A DNA stretch of 64,000 nt, taken from NCBI GenBank assembly GCA_013399115.1, contig VXAA01000849.1, positions 1 through 64,000 of the forward strand, given 5' to 3'. A program made the translations under genes and the position numbers. Of the stretch, positions 36,065 to 49,440 are shown piece after piece (positions within the stretch are counted from its first letter, which is position 1; every line of letters starts with the position of its first letter). This DNA comes from Anseranas semipalmata. Lineage: Eukaryota > Chordata > Aves > Anseriformes > Anseranatidae. Under the pieces are notes generated by a model. The model was not told where the DNA came from. It ran no database searches and saw only the letters and a program-made list of their open reading frames with translations.

Positions 36065-39000
36065 GTAAGTAATTATCTTGCATATAAATATTGTACATAT
36101 TTTGCAAGAGGTTTTCAGAACAAGAGAGTGTATAGTTTCAGCAAGTCTGAGGTGGGATCAAATTTTTGGAGGAAAATATCCTGTCTCTCTGTCCATCCAT
36201 TCAACCCTCCATTCTTGCAGTCTTCTACCATTGGTTCCTTCAGTGGTGGAAGCCAGTGCCAACGCTGGAACCAGGGCTCCAGTTCTCCTCCCAGCTACTC
36301 TGCTGGGGAAAGGAAAGGTAGCTGCACATGCCTGCCATTTCCTTTTTGCTGAATTTAATATCCGTTTAGAGAAAAGTCATATATCCCTTGCTGATGGGTG
36401 TATTCCAAACCCCCTTGGAGTATGCGTTACATTAAAGTTTGAGAAGAAATGTTACCAGTCTCTCACTGTGATACTGATATTTCCCTTTTCTGAACAAAAC
36501 CCTATCTTTAGAGCTTTGTAGGTCAGCTTCCTAGTAACTAAAAACAACAAAAACAAAAATCTGGAACTGAGTGGGAATATTCTGAAAAAGTAAGAGCTGA
36601 ATGGAACATAGGCAATGTACATCTCTTCTTCCAGAATTCTTTGTTGAACACCAAAGCCTGTTTGGCAGCAAACAACTTTGAAACTTCAGGACAACAGAGC
36701 AGCATAAAGCAAATGCCACTTTTGCTCCCATAAGTCCCTCTAATAAAGTAGCATATTTTATGTATTTCTTCTCAAGACTGAACATTTGCTCAAACACAGA
36801 AAAGTAACTTGGCACACTATGTAAAATAGCACCACCTAGTGATTTCCTGCAAGAACCATGTGCTACTCCAGCACTGGTATTATAAAATTAAAATGATGTG
36901 AGACAGAGGCACTTCAAAATACCTAAACAGTGGTGTTAATCTATATTCAAAGATGGTACATCTTAAATTGTTCATAAATTGTTTCAAAAATATTCTTAAA
37001 ATAATGTGTTCTTTCAATGATTCATGAGCAAACTCACAGGACATGCAGAATTTTTTGCAACAGAATTGAAAGCACTGAAAACAGGTTTTTGCATTACTAA
37101 AAAATTTGTTAATGCTTAACCATTTAAGTGAAGATGGTTTTTTGCCTACTTGAAAATCTACCATTTTTGTTTAAAATAATCCATTGGATCAAAAAGACTG
37201 ATTTTGTTGAAAAATATATAGAGATAAGAGAAATTTGGCCTGCTTCTTTTGAAAGATTTGCAACGATGTGTGTTCTGTGAGTGCAATGACTGGTAAGATT
37301 GTACATAAAACAAAGTTCACAGGATGGCAAATATTGCCAGAAGTACCAAAAAAAAATAAAATGTATTTTATGAATATGTCACAACCCCAAATATTGAGAT
37401 ATCTTATCTATTCCTTGAGCATTTATTTATTTATTTATTTGTCTGTACTGAAGAATTCTATTAGTAAGCAGCTTCTACTCGATACAGGACTAAAACTGAG
37501 TATATCTTTATGAACATAAGTACTTCAGATGCTCCAAAACTTGGTCGTGTATAGAACCCCCACAATTTAAATATCAATGAAAAAGATTAACCTCCAGGAA
37601 TACAAAGATTAGAGAGGATCTAAGTTCTTGTCCTCCCCTGCTAAAGTCAATGAAAAACATTCATTAACTGAAGTCCCCAAAATGCACATATGTATATGTG
37701 TATACGTGTGTATACATATACATATGGATATATACTTTTTTTCCATGTGTACAAGTATATAAGTGCAGACTGGCCCTCTAAAAACGATATGATGACAATT
37801 GTACAATGGGCTTCTTTGTTTCTCCATAGTTATGAATATGTCACAATAATTAAGATTATCCTTTAAGAAGAAAAAAAATATATATAGAAAAGCCTAAACC
37901 CTGCTCCTCCTTGACAGCAATTCTAAGCCTCATCAGAGATAAATCAATCTCCAACAGTGGCAGGCAGCTATTTAAGGCCAGCGGATGGGGCCAGAGCCAT
38001 GGTAAGTGCAGGACTGTAGCTGTCACATTGCCAGTCACTGCATTCCCATTCTCAGGACTGAGTCACCCACACCATTTCTTGTGAGCAAGACTGTCAGCAG
38101 TTTGACTCTTTATCTCTTTATCACTGTTTGGCATCTTCCTGTACATAGATCTCAATTATACCCCTTGCATTTGTGCATTATTTTAAGTGCTTTGTTTTGA
38201 TTTTGTTTTGTTTTAAGTTTGAATCCAAAGATTCATTGGAAATTCCCTATGATAAGAGCCAGAACACGAGCAGGATAAATGGCTATCTAAAGTGCATATG
38301 ATAGTGTCTCCTCCCTGACTGGATAACTTCTCTTTAATAAAACATAAGACATAGTTACAATGTGCTGTCAAGCCAGGACAAAGTTACCTGAGCTAATATT
38401 GCTCTAATCTGAAATTTCCTTCAATGCAGCATAGTTCTATGAAGGGATTCATGCTTCACCTGAAAGACAAAAAACAGAATCAATGCCACACAACTTGGCA
38501 TACCTGCTAATCCCAGAACAACACAGCATGGCCTTTGCTATGCTATGTGCAGTTAGGAAGCTACCCTGGACCCCGCCACTTCAGCTATACCTGCACCATG
38601 GTCTGGTTGCAGGTGTGAGTATATATTTCTATACAATCAAATTAACTCTTCATCCTGCAGCTGAACACTGCAAGGATAGGATGTGGTCATTTCCTCTGTG
38701 ACCATGGGACTCAGCACTTGGACACTGGAGTCAAAGCGTGAACTTCTCAGAAAGCCATGAGAGATGTGTAGGCTTCCACTCTGTGCAGACACACAGCTTT
38801 TTGATTGTTCTTATTCAGGTAACTATAGGCTGTACCAACTGCAATTTGATACTCTAGAGTACACAGAAATCATAACTGTGGAGATGCATTTTTCTACTAC
38901 TTTTCTGTGGCGTATCTCTCACTCACATTCTGTTGTCATCTACATGTTCTACTCTCTGTTTTCACAACTCATTTGCACCTTCCCACATGAAGGATATCTC

Positions 39001-42000
39001 CAGCAGGGGACATTTATATTGTAAGTAACCTAAACATTTCAGTTTGTGCTTACTGAAACTGGCAGTAGTCTTTGAGCAATGGTGAAATGCAGGCCCCTGC
39101 ATGGTCTTGAAAACACGATGTATTGTACACAGGGCCTACAAGCCCTTAAACTCCCCACAGACACAATCCTGCTATTCTCTACATTCCCAGTTGCCCATAA
39201 AACTTAAACTTCTATTCTCTTCTTCAGAACAAGCTTGAAATGCAAATGAAGGGCTAGAAAAGAGCTGAGGTCTGTCTGCACATGATTCAGTGGTAGCTTC
39301 AAGGAAGAGAACTGCCCTATTTTAAGATAGGAGAGAAGCAAAAAAGTTGCTGAGTCTTGCCACCTGTTTTGATCCGGGAAGCAGCTTTGATTCTCTTGTG
39401 GCACTACTTTGCATGTTTCCCTTTGAATTTAAAAAAAAAAAAAGGAGCAAGTAGGGAAAGACCTAAAAAAGGCTTGGGCTTAGCAGTGAGAAGGGCCGCT
39501 GGGGAAATCCAGCAACTTACAATGTATGTTTAATAAAAAGGATTCTACTTAAGAAAAAGAGAAGTTGCTGTACTCTGCTTGGGCACTTCCCCTGAGGACC
39601 TCCAAACAAACCATGGCAGATGAAGTGCAGACTCATGTGGGAGACTCAGTAGATGGCACTCCTCCCTCTGAGGCAACACAAGGGTTCAGCTTTGGATCGG
39701 AAGCTGCTTTTCCAAGGGGAATAGGGTGAAATCACTTCTATAAGATATAGAATTCAATATATACAAATACAAATATCTGAGTTATAAACATCTATAAAAT
39801 TTAAACAGTCTAGGACCCAGCTTGCTCAGAGACTACTTCTCTCTGTATGTCCTAGTGTGACTCATTTGCTCCTAATTCCAGACACGGCAGTTGGGGTGAC
39901 AGATGCTATGGGTCATGGCATAGACCAGAGGAGCAGACGTCAGGCCATTACAATATGAAATTGCCTTGGAGTCTGAGAGGAGTCTGTCCAATCTTCCTGC
40001 GTTCATGGGACAGGACAAATGCTGTTCTTTAGTTGCCCTGCTTGGACATTTTCTGTTTGAAAATATAGTATCATAATCTTGTTCTATCCAGATGTTTGCA
40101 ATATTTGGATAGATAATTCCTGTATCTGTACACAATTGGTAAATTCTTTTACAATCTTTAAAATATAAGAGGTTACTTATTAAGGTATACAGAGAAAATA
40201 ATACATTAAAAGCTAGCTAAATCAGTCCCAATGTCAATAACATTAATTTACACTGCAGTTCCTTCATCATGGGTTTTCCATATATTTTACTCTGCTGAAC
40301 AACATTTTCTTAATACTTGCTGAAGCACTTACCAACCCAAAACCACAGTTCACACACCTCTGTGCTATCTTCCAAATCAGAGTTTGGAAGAAAATTGTAA
40401 AGTGAAATGACAAGTAATCTGAAGAGGGAAAAGTAAGAAGATCTAGAAAATAAAGAAGTGTTGGAACAGATATTAGAATTTTCCATTGCAAATTATCACC
40501 ACTAACCGGCTGTCTGGGAAACACTCCAACCTGATGTTGGGTTCTCTTTGATAACGTGGTGTTTCTAAGCAACATTTCTAGTCAGCCCATGTGTATGAGT
40601 GGTCAGCCACCACTCCACAACTTCAAAACATGAATTTCTTTTGTTAGATGCAGATCCAATTTGCTATTTGGTTTTCATATGAAAAATGCAGCAGGCTTTT
40701 TAAGATACAGTTAAAAAAAAAAAAAAAAGAAGGAAGCAGTGCTAAATATTGTAACACATTTCAACACATAGAGCTGTGTGACTAATTTATTCAATACTAC
40801 ATTAATGAACCCCTTTTTTGTTCTTAAGCTAAGCAGATGGGTATTCAGGTAGCAAGTGTTAAAGTTGTCAAGAATTTATGTTCTAATTCCATTCACATGA
40901 GCAGCCAAAGGCATTTCTTACATAAGAATGACAGTGATAACAATTAGCCGGTCTCTTCACTCAATATGCTTCTATTATAATCCCAGATGAAATATTTTTC
41001 AGGATTTGGATCTGCTGAGCTAAAATTTCTAAAGTTCATTCCTTTCAAACCTTGTATGTGAAAAAGATGTGAATTCCAGTCCCTCAGAGTCCACGGACTG
41101 CCCATCCAGCTTGGATCTATGCTTTGCACACATTCAAGTACAAGGTGTATCTAGTGATTACATAACTCATAAGTGAATTGGGAAATTGTTTCTATCTCAA
41201 CCAAAAATAATTTCGGTTGGATATGTAGGAATTCACATCCTTGATAAATAAAGAACAGGAATGTTCCTCTGAAGTTAGAGATACCAGTTGTACAACAGAC
41301 AGGATCTCTCACACTGATGGTAGCAGACCTGCTCTTGGCTGATGGACACTGAGGTAGACAAAGTCCTGCAGACTACTGGCAGGGATGTGGATATGGTAGA
41401 GCCACAGGAGATCACTGTGTACGGTGAAGTTAGGAACTGTTTTCTGAGGCTGTGCTTACATCTCAGAGAGACTGACTTCAGATCGCTGGCAAGGACAGTT
41501 GCATTCCGTGCTTAGGCAGAAAATATTTTAGATTTCTATAAAATCATCCTATCAAAATGAATATATTTTATCAACTCAGATCTGGAATATATGCATCCTA
41601 CTAGTGCTAATTATAACAAGACATATGGTTAAACAGCACTTCAGATTGAGACAGTTTGGGGAATTTCTCTACCTATGATTTCTTCTTGACATTGGAATCT
41701 TTCTTATGGACATCTGTCAGCATGCAAGTTCCAGCAGGAATGTGGCACACTCAGTTCCTTCTTCCAATCTTTTGCTTCTATATTGTCATAAAACCCACAG
41801 TAGGTGACTGAAAAGTTGCTTGCACCTGGCTCTTGGCTAAAAATAGTGAGCCATTAAACTTTGATGATCCTCCATTTAGATGGAGCACATTTGGATGAAA
41901 GATGGCGACTATCCAGAGCAAACGGTTATTTCAAGTCTGATTCCCAGGAAAGATAATCATTGAACTACAGATTAGTTACAGAGAAACAGATCATCTGATA

Positions 42001-44139
42001 AGCCTTATCTAAAGATCACCTGACGTATAAGAAAGGGTCTTATAGAAGTTTTCCTCTGAGATCACATCAGAAGAAAGAAAGACAGCTAGCTGCAGGACTG
42101 AGAAAAACTCTGACCTGTTTCAGACCTGAAACTAGAGAAATATCATGGACAACCCAGAAAATTCTGACCCAAGAACAGAAACCATCCCAAGCTAATGAGG
42201 AAACTGAAGCAAGAGGCTGAATGCGGAAATGTTTTGCGCACAGATGTGTAATTCTAATGCTAGCTCAGGTAAGACATGACTGTTTTTGCAACCCAACTGT
42301 TCATCTCAGCTATCCCATGTCTTTGAGAGGGAAAACTGCAAATCCATGTTGATCACAATGTGGAGAGAGGTAGGGGAGGAGACAATGGGCTGTAGGAGTC
42401 TTGCTTCCCTGAAACAATAGTAGATAAAAAACATATCAAAGAAACTCTACCAGAAAGAGAGGCTAAATCTAACTGGGACGTAAGAAAGCTAAAAATATTT
42501 AGATACCTTGTAACATTACCTAAACACAGCAGCTGGGAGTGTACAAAGAGAACAGAGTTTTATCAAGGCTGTGACACACGCAGTCCTGGAAAAATTAATT
42601 TATCTAGCCTGCAGCTATGTGTTCGTTTCTTAGCATACTGGCTCCCCTTGTTATAGTCACGAGAGTAATTCTGTCACGTGCTCTCCCTTTTATGACAGGC
42701 AGTCACACAGGCCTGAATTTTGGCTGCTTATATCATACTAATGTACAATATGTGCAGGGACTTTTCTGACCTTCTCTAAAGCATCCAGAAGGGACTCAAG
42801 CAGTATATGGACTTCCTGGGTGCAGTGGGGAAAATAGCTAGGGCGTCTTGTGCCATTTCATGGTCACACAAAAACATGACCAGATGAATCAGGAGTTCAG
42901 GTACCATAACTCCCTCAGTCTGGTTGCGGATTCTGGGGACACCTTTCACTATAGCACCGCTGGAATAGGGTTGTATGGCTTTCTCCACCAGGGCTGCCTA
43001 AGGCATTTTGCCTGCAACCTCTCTGAACAGACAGATGGTCTACTGGTCTTTAGCCCTTCTCCATTGTTGCTACGGATGTAAACATGACCACGTTTAACCC
43101 CCTCCCAGCTGCTCTCAACCCAAAAGTACAGAGCTGAGGAGATCTGAGATTCTGCTGTGGTAACTATAGCCATCTAATTGAGTCATTGATGTTAAAAGTA
43201 CAACACCCTGGGGTTCCCTCTGTCTTCATGGAGAAAGACAGTCACCTCTGGAGGCTTACTGAAACCACTGAAGATCAACATCATGTAGTCAACATGTCTA
43301 TCTTTAAGCATTCAGCATAAGCAGAACTTAAGTGACATAGCTCATAACACAGAAATCTCATTTAAATTCCTGAAATTTAAAAAAAAAAAAAGTTGGTTTA
43401 ATTATATCCAGTTGGGAAGCATATAAACATTACCCTTGGAAAATACAGGAGCTTAAGCAATAGAACTCATGAAAGAAATTCATCTGTAGAAAATTTGTCA
43501 CAAAGAAACAAAGTGAATTCAATGTGGAACTGAAGGAAGTATTCCTAGCAAACTACTAATCTGTGTAAACTAATCTTTTAATTTTTTTTAAGATGGTGCT
43601 GAATTTCATGACTTGTGGGAATTGCCCACAAATATGTTTGTCACTAAATTCTGCGAAGAGGTCTGTGTGACTGGGAATTCCCATGACTGACCTTGAGAAC
43701 AACAGCACAAAGGTCAAACCAAAGGTCCATCTAAGCACAGTGTCTTTATACAGAGGTGAAAGTAGATGCTTAAAGAAAGTATGTGAAAATAGTATGATAT
43801 TTTGTCTGCTATATCACCCCAGCTTCTAGCACTGTGTGGATAAGTGACTTCATAAGCCAGATGTTGTAACTTTGTGGTTAGTACTGCTTGACTGATTTTC
43901 CGTACGTGAATTTAACCGGTCACTACATCTGCGGTTCAGACCATAGGCTCATTTCATTTCCTTCTCTCACGAGCATTTCCATGCTTTCTACCATGCAGGC
44001 CACTACACTTGAAGTAAATTTTACCTATTACTTCATCTGATTCTCCCTATCTTAAAACTCACCACTGCTCCAGAAAACCTCTGGGAAAGTAGAATGAAAA
44101 GATTAATGAATGCAACATTCAAATTGCGCCTATGCTCTA
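36065..44139. other. 8-kb stretch without a recognised gene
   Basis: Contains (TTTA)n (37422-37440), an alternating purine/pyrimidine tract (37684-37734), A16 (40713-40728) and A13 (43379-43391). The longest open frame outside CR1 (36078-36521, plus, 147 residues) shows no recognisable domain. Confidence 0.5.
37684..37734. repeat. Alternating purine/pyrimidine tract (CA/TG and TA steps)
   Basis: About 50 bases of mostly strict alternation with self-complementary pieces such as GTATAC and CATATG. This is the pattern that favours Z-DNA or cruciform formation. Confidence 0.75.
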
Positions 44140-44215
44140 AAGCCTGATCCAAAATCCCATTGCTGACTAAGCAAAAAACAACATTGATGTGAATCAGATT
44201 CAGACTACTTCCAAT
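44140..44215. repeat. Relic of an ancient amniote repeat
   Basis: AAGCCTGATCCAAAATCCCATTG is close to the old sauropsid repeat motif 'gcctgatccaaagcccattgaagtcaatgg'. A diverged second half follows (GATGTGAATCAGATTC). Confidence 0.5.
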
Positions 44216-45959
44216 GTGTTTTTGTTCTGAGAGATGCCAAAAAGACGCAAGGAGCTTGAAAGCTCAAAAGTCATATAAACTAAGATTGAACATTAGATCT
44301 TGTATTACTGGGTTTTGTGTCCTGATTTCATTCAGGTAATAGTGTTTTCAATGCAAATACAAACAGTTGTGAATTTGACAATGACACTTGAAATGATTGC
44401 TATACAATGTGCATCAAAATATTTTTGCCTGTTAAGATGCTTGGTGAATATTCACAAAAATCAAGTACATAGAACAGAGTTCAGTATTACAGTACCAATA
44501 AACACTACAGTCCCTTTCGACAGGATTCATCATTCTCATCAGTCCATGATTATGCCACTGAATACTGTATAAAAGGTAGTAGAATCATCCTAGGTCCAAT
44601 AAACCTCTTTGGGTGATTGATAAACTCATCTCTTGTCATTGAGTCTGCAAATACAGAATCAAGAGATCAGATATAGATACCATGAATGACACCCAAACTT
44701 GAAATTCCCCAGGTGGATCAGATTCTTAAAAGACTCTTTCCCATCACTGAACATGGGATGGAAGGATAAATAATCCATGTCACAGCTGATCAGGCTGGAG
44801 GACTGCCATTTATCATTCACCCTTTCTATTTGCTTCAAAATTTCTGTATCAGATACCATAGGATGAAGCCATCCCTACTGGGAGCCTTTTCATTTTCTCT
44901 GCCAGAACCAGATGGCTATCGAAGTCTCAACACAAAGCTATTTTCTCTGTCTATATCCTTTGACCCAGCATGTTCTTTAACACAGCATCCTAAGTACCAA
45001 CTCTTTCTGTCGGTTCCCATAGTTCCTTTTAAGCTTTCTTATTTAAAGATGCACTGCGGACATTCCCATGATTATCTTCTCTACTCACCTCAGAGTCTCC
45101 ACCATGATGTTTTCCCACCTCTCTCCAGGACCAGGTAAGAGGTAAGCCCTTCAGTGGCTCTCCATATTCTGCTACGGGAAGACTAGGGGAAGCCAACATG
45201 CTAGCTATTCTATTTTCTGCTTTTCCACTCTTTCAGTGAGAAGCCTGCAAGCAAACCATCTTCTTATTCTCCTGCTCCAAGCCTTTTCCTGCACTTAACT
45301 GTCCTATTCTGCTTTTCCTCCTAGTTCACCTTTAGAGGGTTTATTCCTCCTCCCTTTATTCCTATCCTGCTCTCCCAGCTCTCAGCTTTTGCCAAAATAT
45401 CTTCTGAGATCTCCATAGGGTCCCCTCACCAGTTAACTGATTTCTGCAAAGAACCTCTGCAAGCCTGTGACCCCTCCTGCCCCTCTTTTTCCAGTTATTA
45501 GATTCAAACCTTCCTAATCAGTTCCAGTTGAGGTGCAAATGCTCAACCACAGGAAATTACACTTTGGTTTATTTGGCATCCCTCTGACAAACACTCCTCT
45601 ACTTCACAGGATTGTAAAGGGTGAGTCCTTCCAGGATCAGAACACTTTCTGAAATATTGGTTTGATTACCCAAAATATTTCAGGGTGCAGTATCAAATTT
45701 TATTTCTAAAATGTTCCTGCTCTTTTAGTAACCAAGACACACGTTCTTTGAATCTTCTACCTCAGCGATCAAGAGATGTGTCCTAAACACCTTGTGAGAG
45801 ATACATGGAGCTCTTTATCTGCATGGAGTCAATTAGAGCGTGAGCGAGAAGGGCTCAGCACCTTGGGGCTCTCTTTGCAGTAATGAGGTGGTACGTGCCC
45901 TGACAGTACCTTTGCGAATTGCACTGCTTTTCCTGCATGGCATTCAAAAAATAATAATA
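44216..45959. other. Stretch without a gene
   Basis: A C/T-rich segment (about 44870-45500) gives several open frames on the plus strand, but no splice or domain support. Nothing is recognised. Confidence 0.5.
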
Positions 45960-46085
45960 ATTCCATTGCAGGCTTGGCCCTTCAACATGCTTAGCATTAA
46001 GCACATAAATAGTTTAACTGATGTGAAAGAAATCGCCTACATGCCTACACATGTGATTAAATGCTTTGCTGGATCAGGCCAGAAT
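45960..46085. repeat. Relic of an ancient amniote repeat
   Basis: The order ATGCTTAGCATTAAGCACAT, ACATGTGATTAAATGC, TTTGCTGGATCAGGCC matches the old repeat 'atgcttaactttaagcacatg ... gtgctttgctggatcagggcc'. The open frame covering it (45840-46157) is thus not a gene. Confidence 0.6.
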
Positions 46086-46153
46086 GCTGAATGCACTGTT
46101 GAATCAAGCAATGAGTGTGTAAATAAACAAGATCTTTACAAACTGACACAAAC

Positions 46154-46197
46154 ATAGCACTTGCATTTCTTTAAGATAGCACTTGCATTTCTTTAAG
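46154..46197 (+). repeat. 22-bp perfect tandem duplication
   Basis: Two identical 22-base copies (46154-46175 and 46176-46197) of a unit beginning ATAGCACTTGCATTTC. Identity suggests a recent event or an assembly artefact. Confidence 0.95.
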
Positions 46198-47229
46198 ACT
46201 CTCATAACTGAGTTCAGCCCTGGCCTAAATCCATTGACTTTAGTACAAAAAGGCCAGCAAAGAAGTTAGCCTTCCTTCTTTTTTGTTATAAAAACAAACT
46301 GCTTAGGTAAAATTCCCTGGTTCTAATTTTATTAGTTAAAGACATATTTTCAACAGTTGCTATACAATCTCATGTGGTGATTTACAGTATTGACAATATG
46401 CAAAAACTTTCAAAATATTTGGATTTCTATTTTTACCAAGCCCCAGTTGCTTTCGTGAAGTATGGTGTTTGTGTTATTGGCCACTGGAGCCCAGCTAAGA
46501 ACATCGGAACATTATCCTGCCCTGCCCCTGCAAGTAATGAACTCTCTTCCAGTCTGTAAAATGTTGGTGTTTTGTGGTTTCCGGGAAGGGAGATAGCAAC
46601 TAGCGGTGCCTGCTCCCACTGAACATGATGTCAGACTCATCAGTTTGTATCAGAGGTTTCAGTGCCAGCCCCCCTGCAGGCATTAGTGCAGAATTAGGGG
46701 AACAACTATTTCTTACCATTTTTAATTTTATTTTGCCATCAAGATTGCACCACTGTAAGTAATCTCCAGATGGTATAGATCCAGTAATAGCCAGCCTATA
46801 GCCACAACTCCATGCATGAGCACAAGCAGCAATGGTGTTTTTATAACATCAAAAGTAAACAGGCATTTACACATACTATTTCAATCTTGATCCTGTTCCA
46901 GTTTTTTAGAAGTTTAATTATTTTTAATAGTTGTCATGAATTTTCCTAAAACTTACAGTACATCTTTCTTTGCTCATAGTTCTATGTTTAAACATATCAC
47001 AAACCATCTCAAATAGGATTAAATTAGTCCTCCTAAAAGCCTCCCGGTAAAATTGCTAAAGGTTTCATTTCCTACTTTAATCAGTCATTTATTCTGCAGT
47101 TTCAAAAGTTTCTGTGAAGATAGAGCTTCCATTGATTGCAATAAATTCACATAACTGGGATTATTTGTGTAGGCTAAGCAAACTGATAAAAAAAATAGAA
47201 GTGACTATTTATTTTTGTAGATGACTTCG
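46198..47229. other. Stretch without a gene
   Basis: Short frames only. A piece at 46210-46250 (CCTGGCCTAAATCCATTGAC) hints at another ancient repeat remnant, too short to call. Confidence 0.45.
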
Positions 47230-47800
47230 GAAATATTCCAACTTCTCTAGGGCTCATCTCCTATCAACAAGTGGAGGATCTGCGTGCTTTAAACCTGCTA
47301 GCGTTAATGAGAATGATCTTTGCAAATGTGCTGCATGTAGTTGGGAAAGGAAGAGACTCCAGTGCTCTTGCTTGTTAACATTCTCCTTTGTTTTTGCCCT
47401 CTCCAACTCAAATGCTTTCTAGCTGTTTTGCTGGCAGCTTTAGCAGCATTAATACATTCCAAGCTAGAAAAGTTTCTACTTTAATATCTTACAACTAGCT
47501 CAATATGTACTGACCTCAAACCCAGGATAGTAGTAATTTGATATTGCAGCTCATTATTGTTACTACCAGCAAGTTTCCCCTTGAAAGTGCCTGATGCTTC
47601 CCCCTCCCTCTCACACGCACCCTCCCACCCTCCATTCAGAATTTGTTTTTAATTGTTCAGGAGAGAAAATTCAGACTGTGAGCCAACAATATATTTCCAG
47701 GGGGTACAAGATATTAATAGAGCTACATCGTGGCCCCATATATTGTAATAAACTGGGCTGTAATTTGTTTACCCACCATAGACAGTAACTAACATTCAGA
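47230..47800. other. Candidate conserved non-coding element (unproven)
   Basis: About 570 bases of mostly complex sequence without interspersed repeats, containing words typical of developmental enhancers (GCGTTAATGAGAATG, TTTGCAAAT-like CTTTGCAAATG, several TTAAT/ATTAAT words). The only anomaly is a short CT-rich part at 47595-47635. Evidence is impression only. Confidence 0.22.
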
Positions 47801-49344
47801 TAAATGGAGTTGGCGCCTGTAAGATTTATGATATACTTCTGTGCTTAGCAATGTTTAATCAGGGAGTTAAAATATTACAGTGTAAAATCCTTTACAAGCA
47901 TGCACAAACAGAGAACTACCATTAGAGGCTTGGCAGACATACTCGGTGTCAAATAGTACCTCCAGACACTCTCAAAACACAAAGAGGAATATTCAAAGCA
48001 GCTACTAACTGACTAGCATTATTTGAGAATCACGTCAGAGCTCATTTTTTTAGGGGGACTTGCTTTTGAAGTGACAGAATGATAGGCAGGGACAAGTGGG
48101 CTTGTCTGCAGAGCCCATCAAGCTGAAAGAAGTTGGGCTGGGTGGAAAGCGTGGAGGTGGGGGGGGAAGGGAGGTGAATTTTGGTCAAAAAGGTGGTAGA
48201 TGCCTGTCACAGAGCTTAGTGTGTTTGGATAAGACAGGCTAGCATGTGGGGGGATCAGCATGAAGCATCACACCTGGAGGAAAAGACAACTAGCTCCAGC
48301 CTCAGTGCCATAAGCCTGGCTCCACGAAGTCTAGCCAACATCTGGAATGGATATCAAGAGACACAGTGCAGCCCTGACTGGCGCTGTACTCTACCTTTGT
48401 ACTTTTCACTGCAAATTGAAAAGCAAAACAGACATCAAGGATATATTTATATAACTGTCTTCAAGCTGCATTTTCTACTCCCATCTGCTGCACATGATAA
48501 GTTTCAAGTGTTTTCTAATAAAAAAAGGATTTTTTTTTTTTTTTTTACTCCTTGTTCGGTATACAGACTGACCTTTTTTTTTTATTCACAGTTTTAAAGG
48601 AACAGTAAATATTTTACAGCCAGAGGAAGTGTCAGCACCGTAAGGCTTTCTGCTATTGACATTATTTAACCACTCTGGCTATTGAGCCAAATGTGACAGA
48701 GCATGAGTTTGTGCATGTGCACACGCTCGCGTTCATCTTAGTGTGTACACGAGCTCACTCATGTGCATTCATATGTGCACATATGCTTTGGAGAGGAACA
48801 TTCCTGGGAGTTTTTCAATTTATTTTCACATCATGTTGTTGTTATGTTGCAAGGGGGGAGGACAGCCCTATATGTACAAACAGGAGACTCTGTGGTAAAC
48901 CACTCTCCGGGAGGGATACACAGAAGGAATGCAGCCACCATATCAGAAGGGCTCTGTTTTTTCTCTCTGCTTTCTAGCTATGTAGCTGATGAGACCAGAT
49001 CAGCCTCCTAGTCTGGTTGATTAATTGTGAGGAAAATAACCAGAATGAGAAATACATATATTTGACTGTGAAACTAGTAACTTCACCCTCAAACTAGAAG
49101 GCACCAAAATGGGCCAGGCCATAGGTGGGTTTCTACAGAGACATAGGGAGTATGGCCTAATGTACTCCTCGGCAAAAGCCTGCTAGACTCTGTTAATCCA
49201 AAATGCATTCTAGGCCACACAGTCAATGGCATGTAGGAGTAGCCACGAGAAAGTGTAGTTATCTGAGGGAGTAAACATCAGCCAGTGAGAGACAGTAGGA
49301 ACCAGAAATATTCATCTAGTCCTAGGAAATAATCTCCTCTTGGT
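47801..49344. other. Stretch without a gene
   Basis: Contains T17 (48530-48546) and a GT/CA-rich alternating region (48706-48786). Open frames at 48244-48597 and 48693-49011 have no recognisable content. Confidence 0.5.
48706..48786. repeat. GT/CA-rich alternating purine/pyrimidine region
   Basis: Repeated GTGCA, TGTGCACA and GTGTACAC words with self-complementary pieces; Z-DNA-prone. It produces the misleading open frame that starts at 48693. Confidence 0.6.
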
Positions 49345-49440
49345 ATAAAGCAGTGGGCCTGATTCTTATCTAGCTCCTGTATTGGTATAAATTAGGGATA
49401 GCTGCACTTGTTGGAGTTATGCTAGAGTATAAATGTGAAG
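49345..49440. repeat. Relic of an ancient amniote repeat
   Basis: GTGGGCCTGATTCTTATC ... TTGGTATAAATTAGGGATA ... TTGGAGTTATGC matches the old sauropsid repeat 'gggcctgattctcatttacac ... gtgtaaatcaggagtaact ... ggagttac'. It is diverged but the three blocks keep their order. Confidence 0.6.

Noticed and set aside
36078..36521. 147-codon plus-strand open frame, the longest outside CR1
   Set aside because: No recognisable domain, no promoter or splice context, and a composition like translated non-coding DNA.
37960..38010. Core-promoter-like CTATTTAAGG with an ATG and GTAAGT downstream
   Set aside because: No transcript, CpG island or linked coding exon; such words are frequent in AT-rich DNA.
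45840..46157. 105-codon plus-strand open frame
   Set aside because: It overlaps an ancient amniote repeat and runs into a tandem duplication.
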